Part shown: positions 26,233 through 35,680 of the stretch, piece by piece | Numbering within the stretch: position 1 is the stretch's first letter | Layout of the letters: each line of letters begins with the position of its first letter | Assembly: GCF_003345255.1 (NCBI RefSeq) | Contig: NZ_CP029331.1 | Coordinates: 2,995,322 to 3,059,321, forward strand | Origin: Pseudothauera hydrothermalis | GTDB lineage: Bacteria; Pseudomonadota; Gammaproteobacteria; Burkholderiales; Rhodocyclaceae | DNA: 64,000 nucleotides | Direction: 5' to 3' | Translations under genes and position numbers: made by a program | The notes under the pieces: model-generated | Database searches by the model: none | What the model was told of the DNA's origin: nothing | The model's input: the letters and a program-made list of their open reading frames with translations, nothing else

Positions 26233-27612
26233 ATGAGACGCCCAGAACTTCTTGCCCCCGCCGGTTCCTTGGCCATGATGCGCACCGCTTTCGCCTTTGG
26301 CGCGGACGCGGTGTATGCCGGCCAACCGCGCTATTCGCTGCGAGTGCGCAACAATGAGTTCGGGCAGTTGGAAACGCTGGCGGCCGGCATCCGCGAAGCC
26401 CATGCCGCAGGCAAGCAGTTCTATCTGGTCAGCAACATCGTCCCGCACAACGCCAAGCTGCGCACCTACCTGCAAGACATGGAAGAAGTGGTGGCGCTGG
26501 GGCCCGACGCGCTGATCATGGCCGACCCCGGTTTGATCATGATGGTGCGCGAGCGCTGGCCCGAGCTGCCGGTGCATCTGTCGGTGCAGGCCAACACCAC
26601 CAACTGGGCGGCGGTACGCTTCTGGCAAGCAGTGGGGATTCAACGCATCATCCTGTCGCGCGAACTGTCGCTCGATGAGGTGGCCGAAATCCGCGATGCC
26701 TGTCCGGACATGGCGCTGGAAGTCTTCGTGCACGGCGCATTGTGCATCGCCTACTCCGGGCGCTGCCTGCTCTCCGGTTATTTCAACCATCGTGACCCCA
26801 ACCAGGGCAGTTGCACCAATTCCTGCCGCTGGGACTACAAGCTGCATGAGGCCGAGCAAAACGCCGCCGGCGACGTACTTGCCTGCGGCAGCGCGCCGCT
26901 GGGCAATCCCAAGGCGCTGGGCACGGTCGGCACCGCCACCCGCAGCGGCAAAGCCGCCGACAACCGGCCGCGTCATCCGGGCGGCACCAAGGTCTGGCTG
27001 CTGGAAGAAGGCAGCCGGCCCGGCGAGCTGATGCCGACCGAGGAGGACGAGCACGGCACCTACATCCTCAACTCTCGCGATTTGCGTGCCATCGAGCATG
27101 TGCAGCGGCTGGTGGAAATCGGCGTCGATTCACTGAAGATCGAAGGTCGCACCAAAAGCCCTTACTACGTGGCGCGCACCGCCCGCGCCTATCGCCAAGC
27201 GATCGACGACGCATGCGCCGGCCGGCCTTTCGACCCACGGCTGTTGGGCGAACTGGAGGGCCTGGCCAACCGCGGCTACACCGATGGCTTCTACCAGCGC
27301 CACCACACCCCGGCGCACCAAAACTATCTGCGCGGCCATTCGGTTTCCGGGCGCAGTCTGTACGTGGGCGATCTGATCGGCTTCGACGCGGCGCGCGAAC
27401 GCATCCAAATCGAGGCCAGAAACGCCTTCGGTCGGGGCGATCGGCTGGAGTTCATACAACCTTGCGGCACGGTCGAAGCCGTGGTCGAGCGCTTGGAAAA
27501 CGATGACGGACAGACCATCGAACGGCTGCCCGGCAGCGGCCACCGCGCCTGGCTGGCGCTGCCGGCCGGCGTCGACCCGGCCGCGCCCTGCTTCATTGCC
27601 CGTTTCCTATAG
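26233..27612 (+). CDS. trhP: Peptidase U32-like tRNA hydroxylation protein TrhP (YegQ)
   Basis: 459 residues. The N-terminus RPELLAPAGSLAMMRTAFAF, GADAVYAG, LPVHLSVQANTTNW and the signature EVFVHGALCIAYSGRCLLSG are those of U32 proteins. The conserved cysteines of the iron-sulfur cluster region follow (GSCTNSCRW). The full length with C-terminal beta-barrel (GDRLEFIQPCG) fits YegQ/TrhP, which installs 5-hydroxyuridine at position 34 of tRNA using prephenate. RlhA is the nearest alternative but is longer. It is ten bases upstream of trmA, another tRNA-uridine enzyme, and likely cotranscribed. Confidence 0.88.
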   Translation: MRRPELLAPAGSLAMMRTAFAFGADAVYAGQPRYSLRVRNNEFGQLETLAAGIREAHAAGKQFYLVSNIVPHNAKLRTYLQDMEEVVALGPDALIMADPGLIMMVRERWPELPVHLSVQANTTNWAAVRFWQAVGIQRIILSRELSLDEVAEIRDACPDMALEVFVHGALCIAYSGRCLLSGYFNHRDPNQGSCTNSCRWDYKLHEAEQNAAGDVLACGSAPLGNPKALGTVGTATRSGKAADNRPRHPGGTKVWLLEEGSRPGELMPTEEDEHGTYILNSRDLRAIEHVQRLVEIGVDSLKIEGRTKSPYYVARTARAYRQAIDDACAGRPFDPRLLGELEGLANRGYTDGFYQRHHTPAHQNYLRGHSVSGRSLYVGDLIGFDAARERIQIEARNAFGRGDRLEFIQPCGTVEAVVERLENDDGQTIERLPGSGHRAWLALPAGVDPAAPCFIARFL

Positions 27613-27621
27613 CTGCCCGCC

Positions 27622-28725
27622 ATGCCTCTGCCCGTCTTCGATCCCGCTCAGTGCGACGCCCAGCTTGCCGAAAAAGTCGCCCGTTTCAAGGCCGACTTCG
27701 CCCCGCTCGGCCTGCCCGAGCCGGACGTGTTCAGCTCCCCGCCGCTTGGCTATCGCCTGCGCGCCGAGTTCCGTCTGTGGCACCACGGCGCACGCCTCGA
27801 TTACGCGATGTTCGACGCCGAGCACCCCAAGCAGCCCATCCTGCTCGACGATTTCCCGCCGGCTGCTGAGCCGATTGCGCGCGCCATGCCGCGCCTGCGC
27901 GAGGCGCTCGACACCAACGAAGAACTCAAGCGGCGCATCTTCCAGGTGGAATTTCTCGCCACACTCTCCGGCGAGCTGATGGTGAGCCTGATCTACCACC
28001 GCGAGCTGGGCCCGCAGTGGGAGGCGGCCGCGCGCGAACTGGCCGCCTCCCTGGGCGCGCAGATCATCGGCCGCAGCCGCGGGCAAAAGATCGTGCTGAC
28101 GCGCGACTGGCTGCTGGAAGAATTCGAAGTCGACGGCCGCCGGCTGCGCTACCAGCAGATCGAAGGCAGCTTCACCCAGCCCAATGGCGAAGTAAACCGC
28201 AAGATGCTCGGCTGGGCGCGCGCGCAGGCTGCGCAGGCCGGTGGCGACTTGCTGGAGCTCTATTGCGGTAACGGCAACTTCACGCTGGCGCTGGCGCCGC
28301 TGTTCGGCCGCGTGCTGGCCACCGAACTGTCCAAATCCTCGGTGCGCGCCGCGCTCTACAACATCGAGGCCAACGGCGCCGACAACATCACCGTGGTGCG
28401 CATGTCGAGCGCGGAATTGGCCGACGCCATGGCCGGCGGACGCACCTACCGCCGCATGGCCGGCGTGGATCTGGCCGGCTACCGCTTCTCCACGCTTTTC
28501 GTGGACCCACCGCGCAGCGGTCTGGACCCGGCCACCGTCGAACTGGCCGCGGGTTTTGAGCGCATCCTCTATATCTCCTGCAACCCGGTCACGCTGCGCG
28601 ACAACGTGCGAGCGCTTGCCGCCACCCACCGTATTGCCGCGGCCGCGGTGTTCGATCAGTTCCCCTATACTCACCACCTGGAATGCGGGTTGCTGCTCAC
28701 CCGTCGCAGCGGCCAACCCGCCTGA
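27622..28725 (+). CDS. trmA: tRNA (uracil-5)-methyltransferase TrmA
   Basis: Makes m5U54 in the T-loop of tRNAs, using SAM. 367 residues, matching E. coli TrmA. SAM motif I is LLELYCGNGNFTLALA; then VDPPRSGLD; catalytic cysteine in YISCNPVTL; and the general-base glutamate in HHLECGLLLTRR near the C-terminus. Unlike RlmD it has no N-terminal TRAM domain, which supports TrmA. It lies immediately after trhP. Confidence 0.95.
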   Translation: MPLPVFDPAQCDAQLAEKVARFKADFAPLGLPEPDVFSSPPLGYRLRAEFRLWHHGARLDYAMFDAEHPKQPILLDDFPPAAEPIARAMPRLREALDTNEELKRRIFQVEFLATLSGELMVSLIYHRELGPQWEAAARELAASLGAQIIGRSRGQKIVLTRDWLLEEFEVDGRRLRYQQIEGSFTQPNGEVNRKMLGWARAQAAQAGGDLLELYCGNGNFTLALAPLFGRVLATELSKSSVRAALYNIEANGADNITVVRMSSAELADAMAGGRTYRRMAGVDLAGYRFSTLFVDPPRSGLDPATVELAAGFERILYISCNPVTLRDNVRALAATHRIAAAAVFDQFPYTHHLECGLLLTRRSGQPA

Positions 28726-28803
28726 CCCGCCCGCGCTACGGCAACACCCGCACCCCGCCACCAGGCGCCTGTGGCAGCAATGGCTTTTTTATCTGGATTG
28801 GTT

Positions 28804-30180
28804 ATGAATCACTCCAACACGCTGGAAGCAGATTGGCTCGAACTATTCGATAACGTGCCAGAGGCCACCCGCGGTGTGCTGCGCGAGGTGGTGCGTGCCC
28901 ATAAAGAAAGCATGGCAGACGCTTTCTACGCACGCATGCTCGGCGACCCGGACGCGCACCCCTTTCTCACCCATGAAGCGGTGGAAACCCGCCTGCGCCA
29001 TTCGATGCAGCGCTGGCTGGAAACACTGTTTTCCTGTACCGATCGCGCACAGTTCGCGGTCGCTATGGCAATCCAGCGTCATGTTGGCGAGGTGCACGCG
29101 CGCATCGATTTGCCGGTCAACATCGTCGCGCGCGGCGCCCGTGTGCTCAAAGCCGAAATCGCCCGTCACCTGCTTGCCGCCGGCCTGAGCGGCCAGGCGC
29201 TGATCGATGCGGTGCTCTATGCCGACAATCTGATGGATCTGGCCTTCGAGGAAATGAGCGCCGCCTATGTGGCCTCACATGAGCATGTGGCGCGCATCGA
29301 CGAAGCCTACCGGGCGTTTTCCTTCGGACAGAACCTGTCCTTGGAGCGGGAGCGTCAGCGCGCCGCGCTGCTGGACTGGGAAAACCGCTTCCTGCACGAC
29401 ATGATGACCGGCTCGGCCGGCGACCCCTTGCCCAGATTGACCGAATCCGCCTTCGGCCTGTGGCTGCATCACAAAGCCACTGCCATCTTTGAAGGCGCGC
29501 CCGAATTACCCGCGATCCGCCAAGCCATCCGTACCATAGACGACGATCTGATCCCGCAGTGCCAGGCCAAGCTGGGCGGCCCGGAGCGGGATACGCAGCG
29601 CCGACTCACCAAGGCGGTGCTCTCTGAACTGGGCCAGCTCAAGTTCCTGCTCGGCACCCTGTTCGAGCGCTTCGTCGAGCTTGAATCCGGCAAAGATGCG
29701 CTCACCCAACTGCTCAACCGCCGCTTTCTGCCCGCCATCCTGAGCCGCGAGGCGGACATCAGCCGGCGCCAGCACAAACCTTTTGCCCTGCTCCTGCTGG
29801 ACGTGGATCATTTCAAACACATCAATGACCAACACGGGCACGAGGCGGGCGACCGGGTGCTGCAACACATCGCCAGCCTGATACTGGCCACCGTGCGCGC
29901 GGGCGATTTCGTGTTCCGTTATGGCGGCGAGGAGTTTTTGGCACTCTTGGTGGAAGTGGACCTGACACACGCGCTGCGAATCGCAGAGAAACTGCGCAGC
30001 CGCATCGAAAGCGAAAACGTGCTGCTGCCCAATGGGGCGTCCTTGAAATTGACCGCCAGCATCGGCGTGGCCGTCCACGACGGTCATCCGGACTATCAGC
30101 GCTTGATCAACCGTGCCGATGAGGCCCTCTACCGTGCCAAGCAACAAGGCCGTAACCGCTGCGTGGTGTCCGATGCCTGA
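28804..30180 (+). CDS. Globin-coupled diguanylate cyclase, DosC/YddV-like oxygen sensor
   Basis: 458 residues, soluble. Residues 1-150 form a globin-coupled sensor domain; His98 in VGEVHARIDLP falls at the same position as the proximal haem ligand His98 of E. coli DosC. A middle helical domain (about 170-290) follows as in DosC. The C-terminal GGDEF domain has LLLDVDHFKHINDQHGHEAG and the active motif GGEEF at 374-378. DosC makes cyclic di-GMP when haem binds oxygen; this protein likely does the same. There is no adjacent phosphodiesterase partner (dosP), though a large GGDEF-EAL protein lies 10 kb away. The ATG at 28804 gives a DosC-like N-terminus. Confidence 0.9.
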   Translation: MNHSNTLEADWLELFDNVPEATRGVLREVVRAHKESMADAFYARMLGDPDAHPFLTHEAVETRLRHSMQRWLETLFSCTDRAQFAVAMAIQRHVGEVHARIDLPVNIVARGARVLKAEIARHLLAAGLSGQALIDAVLYADNLMDLAFEEMSAAYVASHEHVARIDEAYRAFSFGQNLSLERERQRAALLDWENRFLHDMMTGSAGDPLPRLTESAFGLWLHHKATAIFEGAPELPAIRQAIRTIDDDLIPQCQAKLGGPERDTQRRLTKAVLSELGQLKFLLGTLFERFVELESGKDALTQLLNRRFLPAILSREADISRRQHKPFALLLLDVDHFKHINDQHGHEAGDRVLQHIASLILATVRAGDFVFRYGGEEFLALLVEVDLTHALRIAEKLRSRIESENVLLPNGASLKLTASIGVAVHDGHPDYQRLINRADEALYRAKQQGRNRCVVSDA

Positions 30181-30670
30181 ACGCCAGCCGGCGCTGTCCA
30201 TCGTCCCCACCGAGCTGCGCCGCGGCGACCATGTCGCCGCCTTCCTGGCCTTGCTCGAGCATTACGCACGCGATCCGATGGGTGGCGGCACAGGACTGGC
30301 CGACGAGGTCAAACGCGCCCTGCCGGCACGGCTGGCCAAGCACCCCGGCTTTGTCTCCTTTCTGGCTTTCGTGCAAGACACCCCGGTGGGGCTGATCAAT
30401 TGTTTCGAGGGTTTTTCCACTTTTGCCGCGCGCCCGTTGCTCAACGTGCATGATCTGGCCGTGCTGGACGGCTACCGTGGCCGGGGCATCGGCCAAGCCT
30501 TGCTGGCAGCGGCCGAACAAGCGGCACGTCAGCGCGGCTGCTGCAAGCTCACCCTGGAAGTGCTCTCCAATAACCACCGCGCGCTGGCCGCCTACGCCCG
30601 CGCCGGCTTCGCCCCTTATCAGCTCGATCCCGCCGCCGGCCAGGCGCTGTTTTTGCAAAAGTTGCTGTAG
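30173..30670 (+). CDS. GNAT-family N-acetyltransferase
   Basis: 165 residues with one GNAT fold. Acetyl-CoA binding motif A is [20 protein letters not shown] (the R/Q-x-x-G-x-G/A loop is RGRGIGQA) and motif B is [19 protein letters not shown]. Substrate unknown; small-molecule amines and protein N-termini are both possible. The ATG overlaps the last eight bases of the diguanylate cyclase gene, so the two are cotranslated. Confidence 0.85.
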   Translation: MPERQPALSIVPTELRRGDHVAAFLALLEHYARDPMGGGTGLADEVKRALPARLAKHPGFVSFLAFVQDTPVGLINCFEGFSTFAARPLLNVHDLAVLDGYRGRGIGQALLAAAEQAARQRGCCKLTLEVLSNNHRALAAYARAGFAPYQLDPAAGQALFLQKLL

Positions 30671-30734
30671 GCCGCAGCGCTGGCCAAACCGCACCGCAAC
30701 ACGCCAAGACCCGGCAGCAGGGTGTGTGCTGCGT

Positions 30735-30740
30735 TACAAT
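30735..30740 (+). promoter_or_regulatory. Putative -10 box of ybiT
   Basis: TACAAT in GCGTTACAATGC, 36 bases before the ybiT start, in a 106-base gap. No good -35 is visible. Confidence 0.4.
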
Positions 30741-30776
30741 GCAAGGCTTTGTTTTATCTGGACATCAGGATCCGCC

Positions 30777-32402
<1,626 letters not shown>

Positions 32403-32599
32403 ACGCAGTAGCGGATGGCTGCGGATATTTCCGGGGGGCACCGGACCAAGCGCTGTAGATGTTTTTTTAGCTTGGCTCGATGAAATCGGTGGCACACCGA
32501 CATCGCCTGCGCAGTCAGGCGGCATCGGCCACGGTCAAACGGCTGTAACGCAGACGGTGCAGATTCACGGCTTCCTTCGCGCACAGGAAGCCGCCCGCC

Positions 32600-33136
32600 A
32601 TGACGGCCCGCCACCCCGAATTGCCTTTCGTCTCGGTTTACCGCAAGACCGCTGCCGGCCGCGCCGAGCTTGACCGTCGCAGCGCCGGGCTGAGCCCGCG
32701 CCAGCGTCAATTGCTGGTACTGGTCGACGGCCGCCGCACTGAGGAGGAGCTGGCCGCACTGATCGGCGGCAGCGACGTGGTGGCCGAACTCCTCGCGGTG
32801 CTGCGCGCCAAGGGCTTGGTCGCAGACGCTGCGCAGGCCGAGGAGGCGTTCGGGCACACGACTGTCCAACCCACCCCGGCGGCGCCACCAGCCCAACATC
32901 CGGTGCTGCCGGATGAGCGGTTGGCTGCCATTCACCGGCTGATGAAGGACAGCGCCCGCCAACACCTGGGGCTGTTGGCGCGGGAACTGGATGCGGTCAT
33001 CGAGCACGCTCGCTGCGCACGGACCCTGCAGGCCGCCGTGGCACGCTGGCATCTGGCCTTGCGCGATTCGCGCACCGGGCATGCAGAAGCGGACGCGCTG
33101 CTGGGCACGGTGCGTGCGCTGATCGACAGCGGTTGA
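32600..33136 (+). CDS. Hypothetical protein with winged-helix-like N-terminus
   Basis: 178 residues. Residues 15-75 look like a small winged-helix or regulator fold (TAAGRAELDRRSAGLSPRQR, LLVLVDGRRTEEELAALIGG, VVAELLAVLRAKGLV), as seen in N-terminal parts of some betaproteobacterial hypothetical proteins. An Ala/Pro linker (about 88-105) leads to a helical C-terminal half that may bundle. No signal peptide, membrane segment or catalytic motif. It is isolated: 197 bases from ybiT, and convergent with the DUF47 gene eight bases away. Function unknown. Confidence 0.7.
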   Translation: MTARHPELPFVSVYRKTAAGRAELDRRSAGLSPRQRQLLVLVDGRRTEEELAALIGGSDVVAELLAVLRAKGLVADAAQAEEAFGHTTVQPTPAAPPAQHPVLPDERLAAIHRLMKDSARQHLGLLARELDAVIEHARCARTLQAAVARWHLALRDSRTGHAEADALLGTVRALIDSG

Positions 33137-33144
33137 GAGCTGCC

Positions 33145-33786
33145 TTACGCACTTTTCACCACGATGTCATGCAGCGTGTTGGCGCAATGCGCCATGCGGT
33201 CGGCGGCGTTGGACAGGTGGCGGTAGATTTCTCGGCGCTTGAACATGTTCAAATAATCGTCGCCCTGAAACAGATCGGCCAAGGCGCGGCGATAGCGCTT
33301 TTCCACCCGCCGTTCGGCCTTGCGCGCCAGGTCGGCGTCATCGGCGGCAGCCAGTGGAGCGATCTTGAGACGCGCAAAACCGGATGCCAGCGCCAGTACG
33401 CCCTGGTGCAGGCAACGCGCCATGTCCAAGGTGTAGGCATCGGGGCTAACACCCAGCACGTCCATCTCATTGACCGTGCTCTTGCAGTAGTTCACCACCT
33501 CGTCCAGATCCATGATCGCGCGGTAGATGTCTTCACGATCGACCGGGGTGTAGAAAGCTTCGTTGAGCGTATGAATGTTGCGAACTTTGAGGCCATCGGC
33601 GGCGTGTTCGTCTTTTTTGATCTGCTTGGCGGTGGCCGGATCGGCGGTTTCCATGAAGCGCACCAATAGGGTCACGGTATGTGCGACCTGGTCGGCCTGC
33701 TCGGCCAAAAGCTGGTAGAAGTCCGGTGCCTTGGGAAACACCCGCGCAAGAATGCGGTGGACGATGGACGGCGCAGACTCGCTCAT
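33145..33786 (-). CDS. DUF47 PhoU-like protein (Pit accessory factor)
   Basis: 213 residues, all helical, TIGR00153/DUF47 family. LLAEQADQVAHTVTLLVRFM, KQIKKDEHAADGLKVRNIHTLN and TPVDREDIYRAIMDLDEVVNY are the metal-binding PhoU-like E/DxxxD motifs. These proteins are almost always encoded beside Pit-type phosphate transporters and are thought to regulate them. Here it starts 11 bases after the pit stop, which fits. The ATG at 33786 gives the family N-terminus. Confidence 0.92.
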   Translation of the reverse strand: MSESAPSIVHRILARVFPKAPDFYQLLAEQADQVAHTVTLLVRFMETADPATAKQIKKDEHAADGLKVRNIHTLNEAFYTPVDREDIYRAIMDLDEVVNYCKSTVNEMDVLGVSPDAYTLDMARCLHQGVLALASGFARLKIAPLAAADDADLARKAERRVEKRYRRALADLFQGDDYLNMFKRREIYRHLSNAADRMAHCANTLHDIVVKSA

Positions 33787-33797
33787 GGCAAAAACTC

Positions 33798-34835
33798 TCA
33801 ATCGAACAGGGGTTGCAGCAATAGCAACAGCGCGGCGCCGGCCACAGCCGAGGCCGGGATGGTGATGGCCCAGGTGGCGACGATTTCGCCCGCCTTGGAC
33901 CAGCGCACCCGGCGCGGATGCTCCGCGGTGCCGATACCCATGATGGAGCTGGCCACCACGTGGCTGGTGGATACCGGCGCGCCAACCAGCGAGGCCGACA
34001 GGATGACCGCCGCCGAGGTGAGTTGAGAGTCCAGCGCGTGCAGCGGACGCACCTTGTACACCGCAAACCCCAGCGTGCGCACGATGCGCCAGCCGCCGGA
34101 AAGAATCCCCAGGGTCATCGCCGTGGCGCAGGCCAGCATCACCCACAGCGGCACCTCGAAGGCCGGGATGACCCCGCCGAGCACCAGCACCAAGGTGAGA
34201 ATGCCCATACTCTTTTGCGCGTCATTGGCGCCGTGCGAAAAGGCCAGCCCTGCGGTGGTGATGAACTGCGCGCCGCGCAGACGGCGGTTCAGCGCCGGGC
34301 GCGCGGCGCGAAACAGCAGACCGAGCAGGCGGTGAATCAGGTAGCCGACCGCAAAACCCAGCAGCGGCGAGAGCAGCAGCGCCAGCACCACCTTGGCCAC
34401 CCCGGTAAGCGGCCCGCCATCCAGCCAGGCGCCAAAGCCCCAAACCACGTGCGCCGGGCCGGCGGCGGCAATCACCGCGCCGGCCAGTCCGCCTACCAAC
34501 GCATGCGAGGACGACGAAGGAACCCCCCACCACCAGGTCAGCAGGTTCCAGCCGATCGCGCCCAACAGACCGGCCAGCAACACCCCCAGCGACAACTGCA
34601 CCGGCAAGCCGTTCAAGTCCACGAAGCTGCCGATCGTGTTGGCCACCGCAGTGCCGCCCAGCACTGGCCCGAGGAACTCGAACACTGCGACCAGGGCCAC
34701 GGCCTGCGCAGGGAGCATGGCCCTGGAAGCGATCACCGTCGCCACCACGTTGGCGGCGTCATGAAAACCGTTGGTGTAATCGAAGGCCAGCACCGTGAGC
34801 ACGGCGAGCACGGTGAGCACGAACTGCGCATCCAA
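33798..34835 (-). CDS. pit: Pit-family low-affinity phosphate transporter
   Basis: 345 residues with about ten membrane segments and two copies of the family repeat: FDYTNGFHDAANVVATVIAS near the N-terminus and AFSHGANDAQKSMGILTLVL in the middle, with GVPSSSSHALVGGLAGA and GAPVSTSHVVASSIMGIG. It imports metal-phosphate with protons. Start choice: a TTG at 34835 with AGGACA nine bases upstream gives LDAQFVLTVLAV, the usual N-terminus, and lies after a likely -10 box (34872-34877). Earlier ATG codons in frame (34901, 34934) would be upstream of that promoter. Cotranscribed with the DUF47 gene. Confidence 0.88.
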   Translation of the reverse strand: MDAQFVLTVLAVLTVLAFDYTNGFHDAANVVATVIASRAMLPAQAVALVAVFEFLGPVLGGTAVANTIGSFVDLNGLPVQLSLGVLLAGLLGAIGWNLLTWWWGVPSSSSHALVGGLAGAVIAAAGPAHVVWGFGAWLDGGPLTGVAKVVLALLLSPLLGFAVGYLIHRLLGLLFRAARPALNRRLRGAQFITTAGLAFSHGANDAQKSMGILTLVLVLGGVIPAFEVPLWVMLACATAMTLGILSGGWRIVRTLGFAVYKVRPLHALDSQLTSAAVILSASLVGAPVSTSHVVASSIMGIGTAEHPRRVRWSKAGEIVATWAITIPASAVAGAALLLLLQPLFD

Positions 34836-34871
34836 CGCTACGGGTGTCCTGTTGTTGAGGTCGGTTGCGCG

Positions 34872-34877
34872 ATCATA
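34872..34877 (-). promoter_or_regulatory. Putative -10 box of pit
   Basis: TATGAT on the minus strand (CCGTATGATCGC), 37 bases upstream of the TTG chosen as the pit start. Confidence 0.4.
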
Positions 34878-34938
34878 CGGCAGCGCCTTCGCTCGACGCA
34901 TGCCGCACTGCCACATGAGCGCACCCGGATCCATCGGC

Positions 34939-34944
34939 TACAAT
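34939..34944 (+). promoter_or_regulatory. Putative -10 box of the PTS gene cluster
   Basis: TACAAT in GGCTACAATCGCCC, 69 bases before the EIIA ATG. It lies between the divergent pit promoter and the PTS genes. Confidence 0.45.
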
Positions 34945-35013
34945 CGCCCAACCGGGCGCAGCCCCCCCCGAGCCGACGCTGGCGCGTCGGCCCCAGCCAG
35001 GAATACCCAGTCC

Positions 35014-35397
35014 ATGATCGGCATCTTCCTCGTCACCCACGGCAGTCTGGGCGAAGCCCTCGTCCAGTGCGCCTGCCATGTGCTGAACAAGCGCCCGCCC
35101 TACATCGTGCAACTGGGGGTCGCGGCCCAGGACGATCCGCTGGATCTGTTGCCGACCGCGCGTCAGATGCTCAGTTGGGCGGATGCCGGACGCGGCGTGC
35201 TGCTGCTCACCGACATCTATGGCGCCACACCGTCGAACATCGCCACCAAACTGCTCGAACCCGGCCGGGTCGAAGGCATTGCCGGGGTGAATCTGCCGAT
35301 GTTGCTGCGGGTGCTGACCTACCGTGAAAAAGACATGCACACCCTGGTCCAGCGCGCCATCTCCGGCGGCTGCGACGGCGTCTTGCATATGAAGTGA
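35014..35397 (+). CDS. PTS EIIA of the mannose/fructose (EIIA-Man) family
   Basis: 127 residues, a single EIIA-Man domain. His9 in FLVTHGSLGEAL is the phosphorylation site; LLTDIYGATPSNIATKLL is the second family signature. No EIIB, EIIC or EIID domain is fused or adjacent, so it cannot transport sugar by itself. In Betaproteobacteria such lone EIIA-HPr-EI sets act in regulation, accepting phosphate from HPr. An AGGA motif precedes the ATG. It is followed by ptsH after ten bases. Confidence 0.93.
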   Translation: MIGIFLVTHGSLGEALVQCACHVLNKRPPYIVQLGVAAQDDPLDLLPTARQMLSWADAGRGVLLLTDIYGATPSNIATKLLEPGRVEGIAGVNLPMLLRVLTYREKDMHTLVQRAISGGCDGVLHMK

Positions 35398-35407
35398 GAC
35401 CATCCCG

Positions 35408-35677
35408 ATGCCGAAAGCGCAAGCCCCAATCATCAACAAACTCGGTCTGCATGCACGCGCCTCGGCCAAGCTCACCCAGACCGCAAGTGGTTTTGAGTCC
35501 GAGGTCTGGCTGGAGCGCAACGGCCGCCGGGTCAACGCCAAAAGCATCATGGGGGTGATGATGCTGGCAGCCGCGCGCGGCAGCACGGTGACCGTGGAGA
35601 CCGCCGGACCGGATGCGGATGCGGCGCTCGCCGCCATCGTTGAGCTGATCGCCAACCGCTTTGGCGAGGAGGAGTAG
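35408..35677 (+). CDS. ptsH: Phosphocarrier protein HPr
   Basis: 89 residues. His15 in NKLGLHARASAKL is phosphorylated by enzyme I, and NAKSIMGVMML holds the serine (about 46) that HPr kinase modifies in bacteria that have one. It passes phosphate to the EIIA encoded just upstream. The start ATG is followed three bases after its stop by ptsI. Confidence 0.95.
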   Translation: MPKAQAPIINKLGLHARASAKLTQTASGFESEVWLERNGRRVNAKSIMGVMMLAAARGSTVTVETAGPDADAALAAIVELIANRFGEEE

Positions 35678-35680
35678 GCG

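Noticed and set aside
32403..32599. Possible ybiT terminator at the T run 32461-32467
   Set aside because: No stable GC stem lies directly before the T run; nothing else is seen in this 197-base gap.
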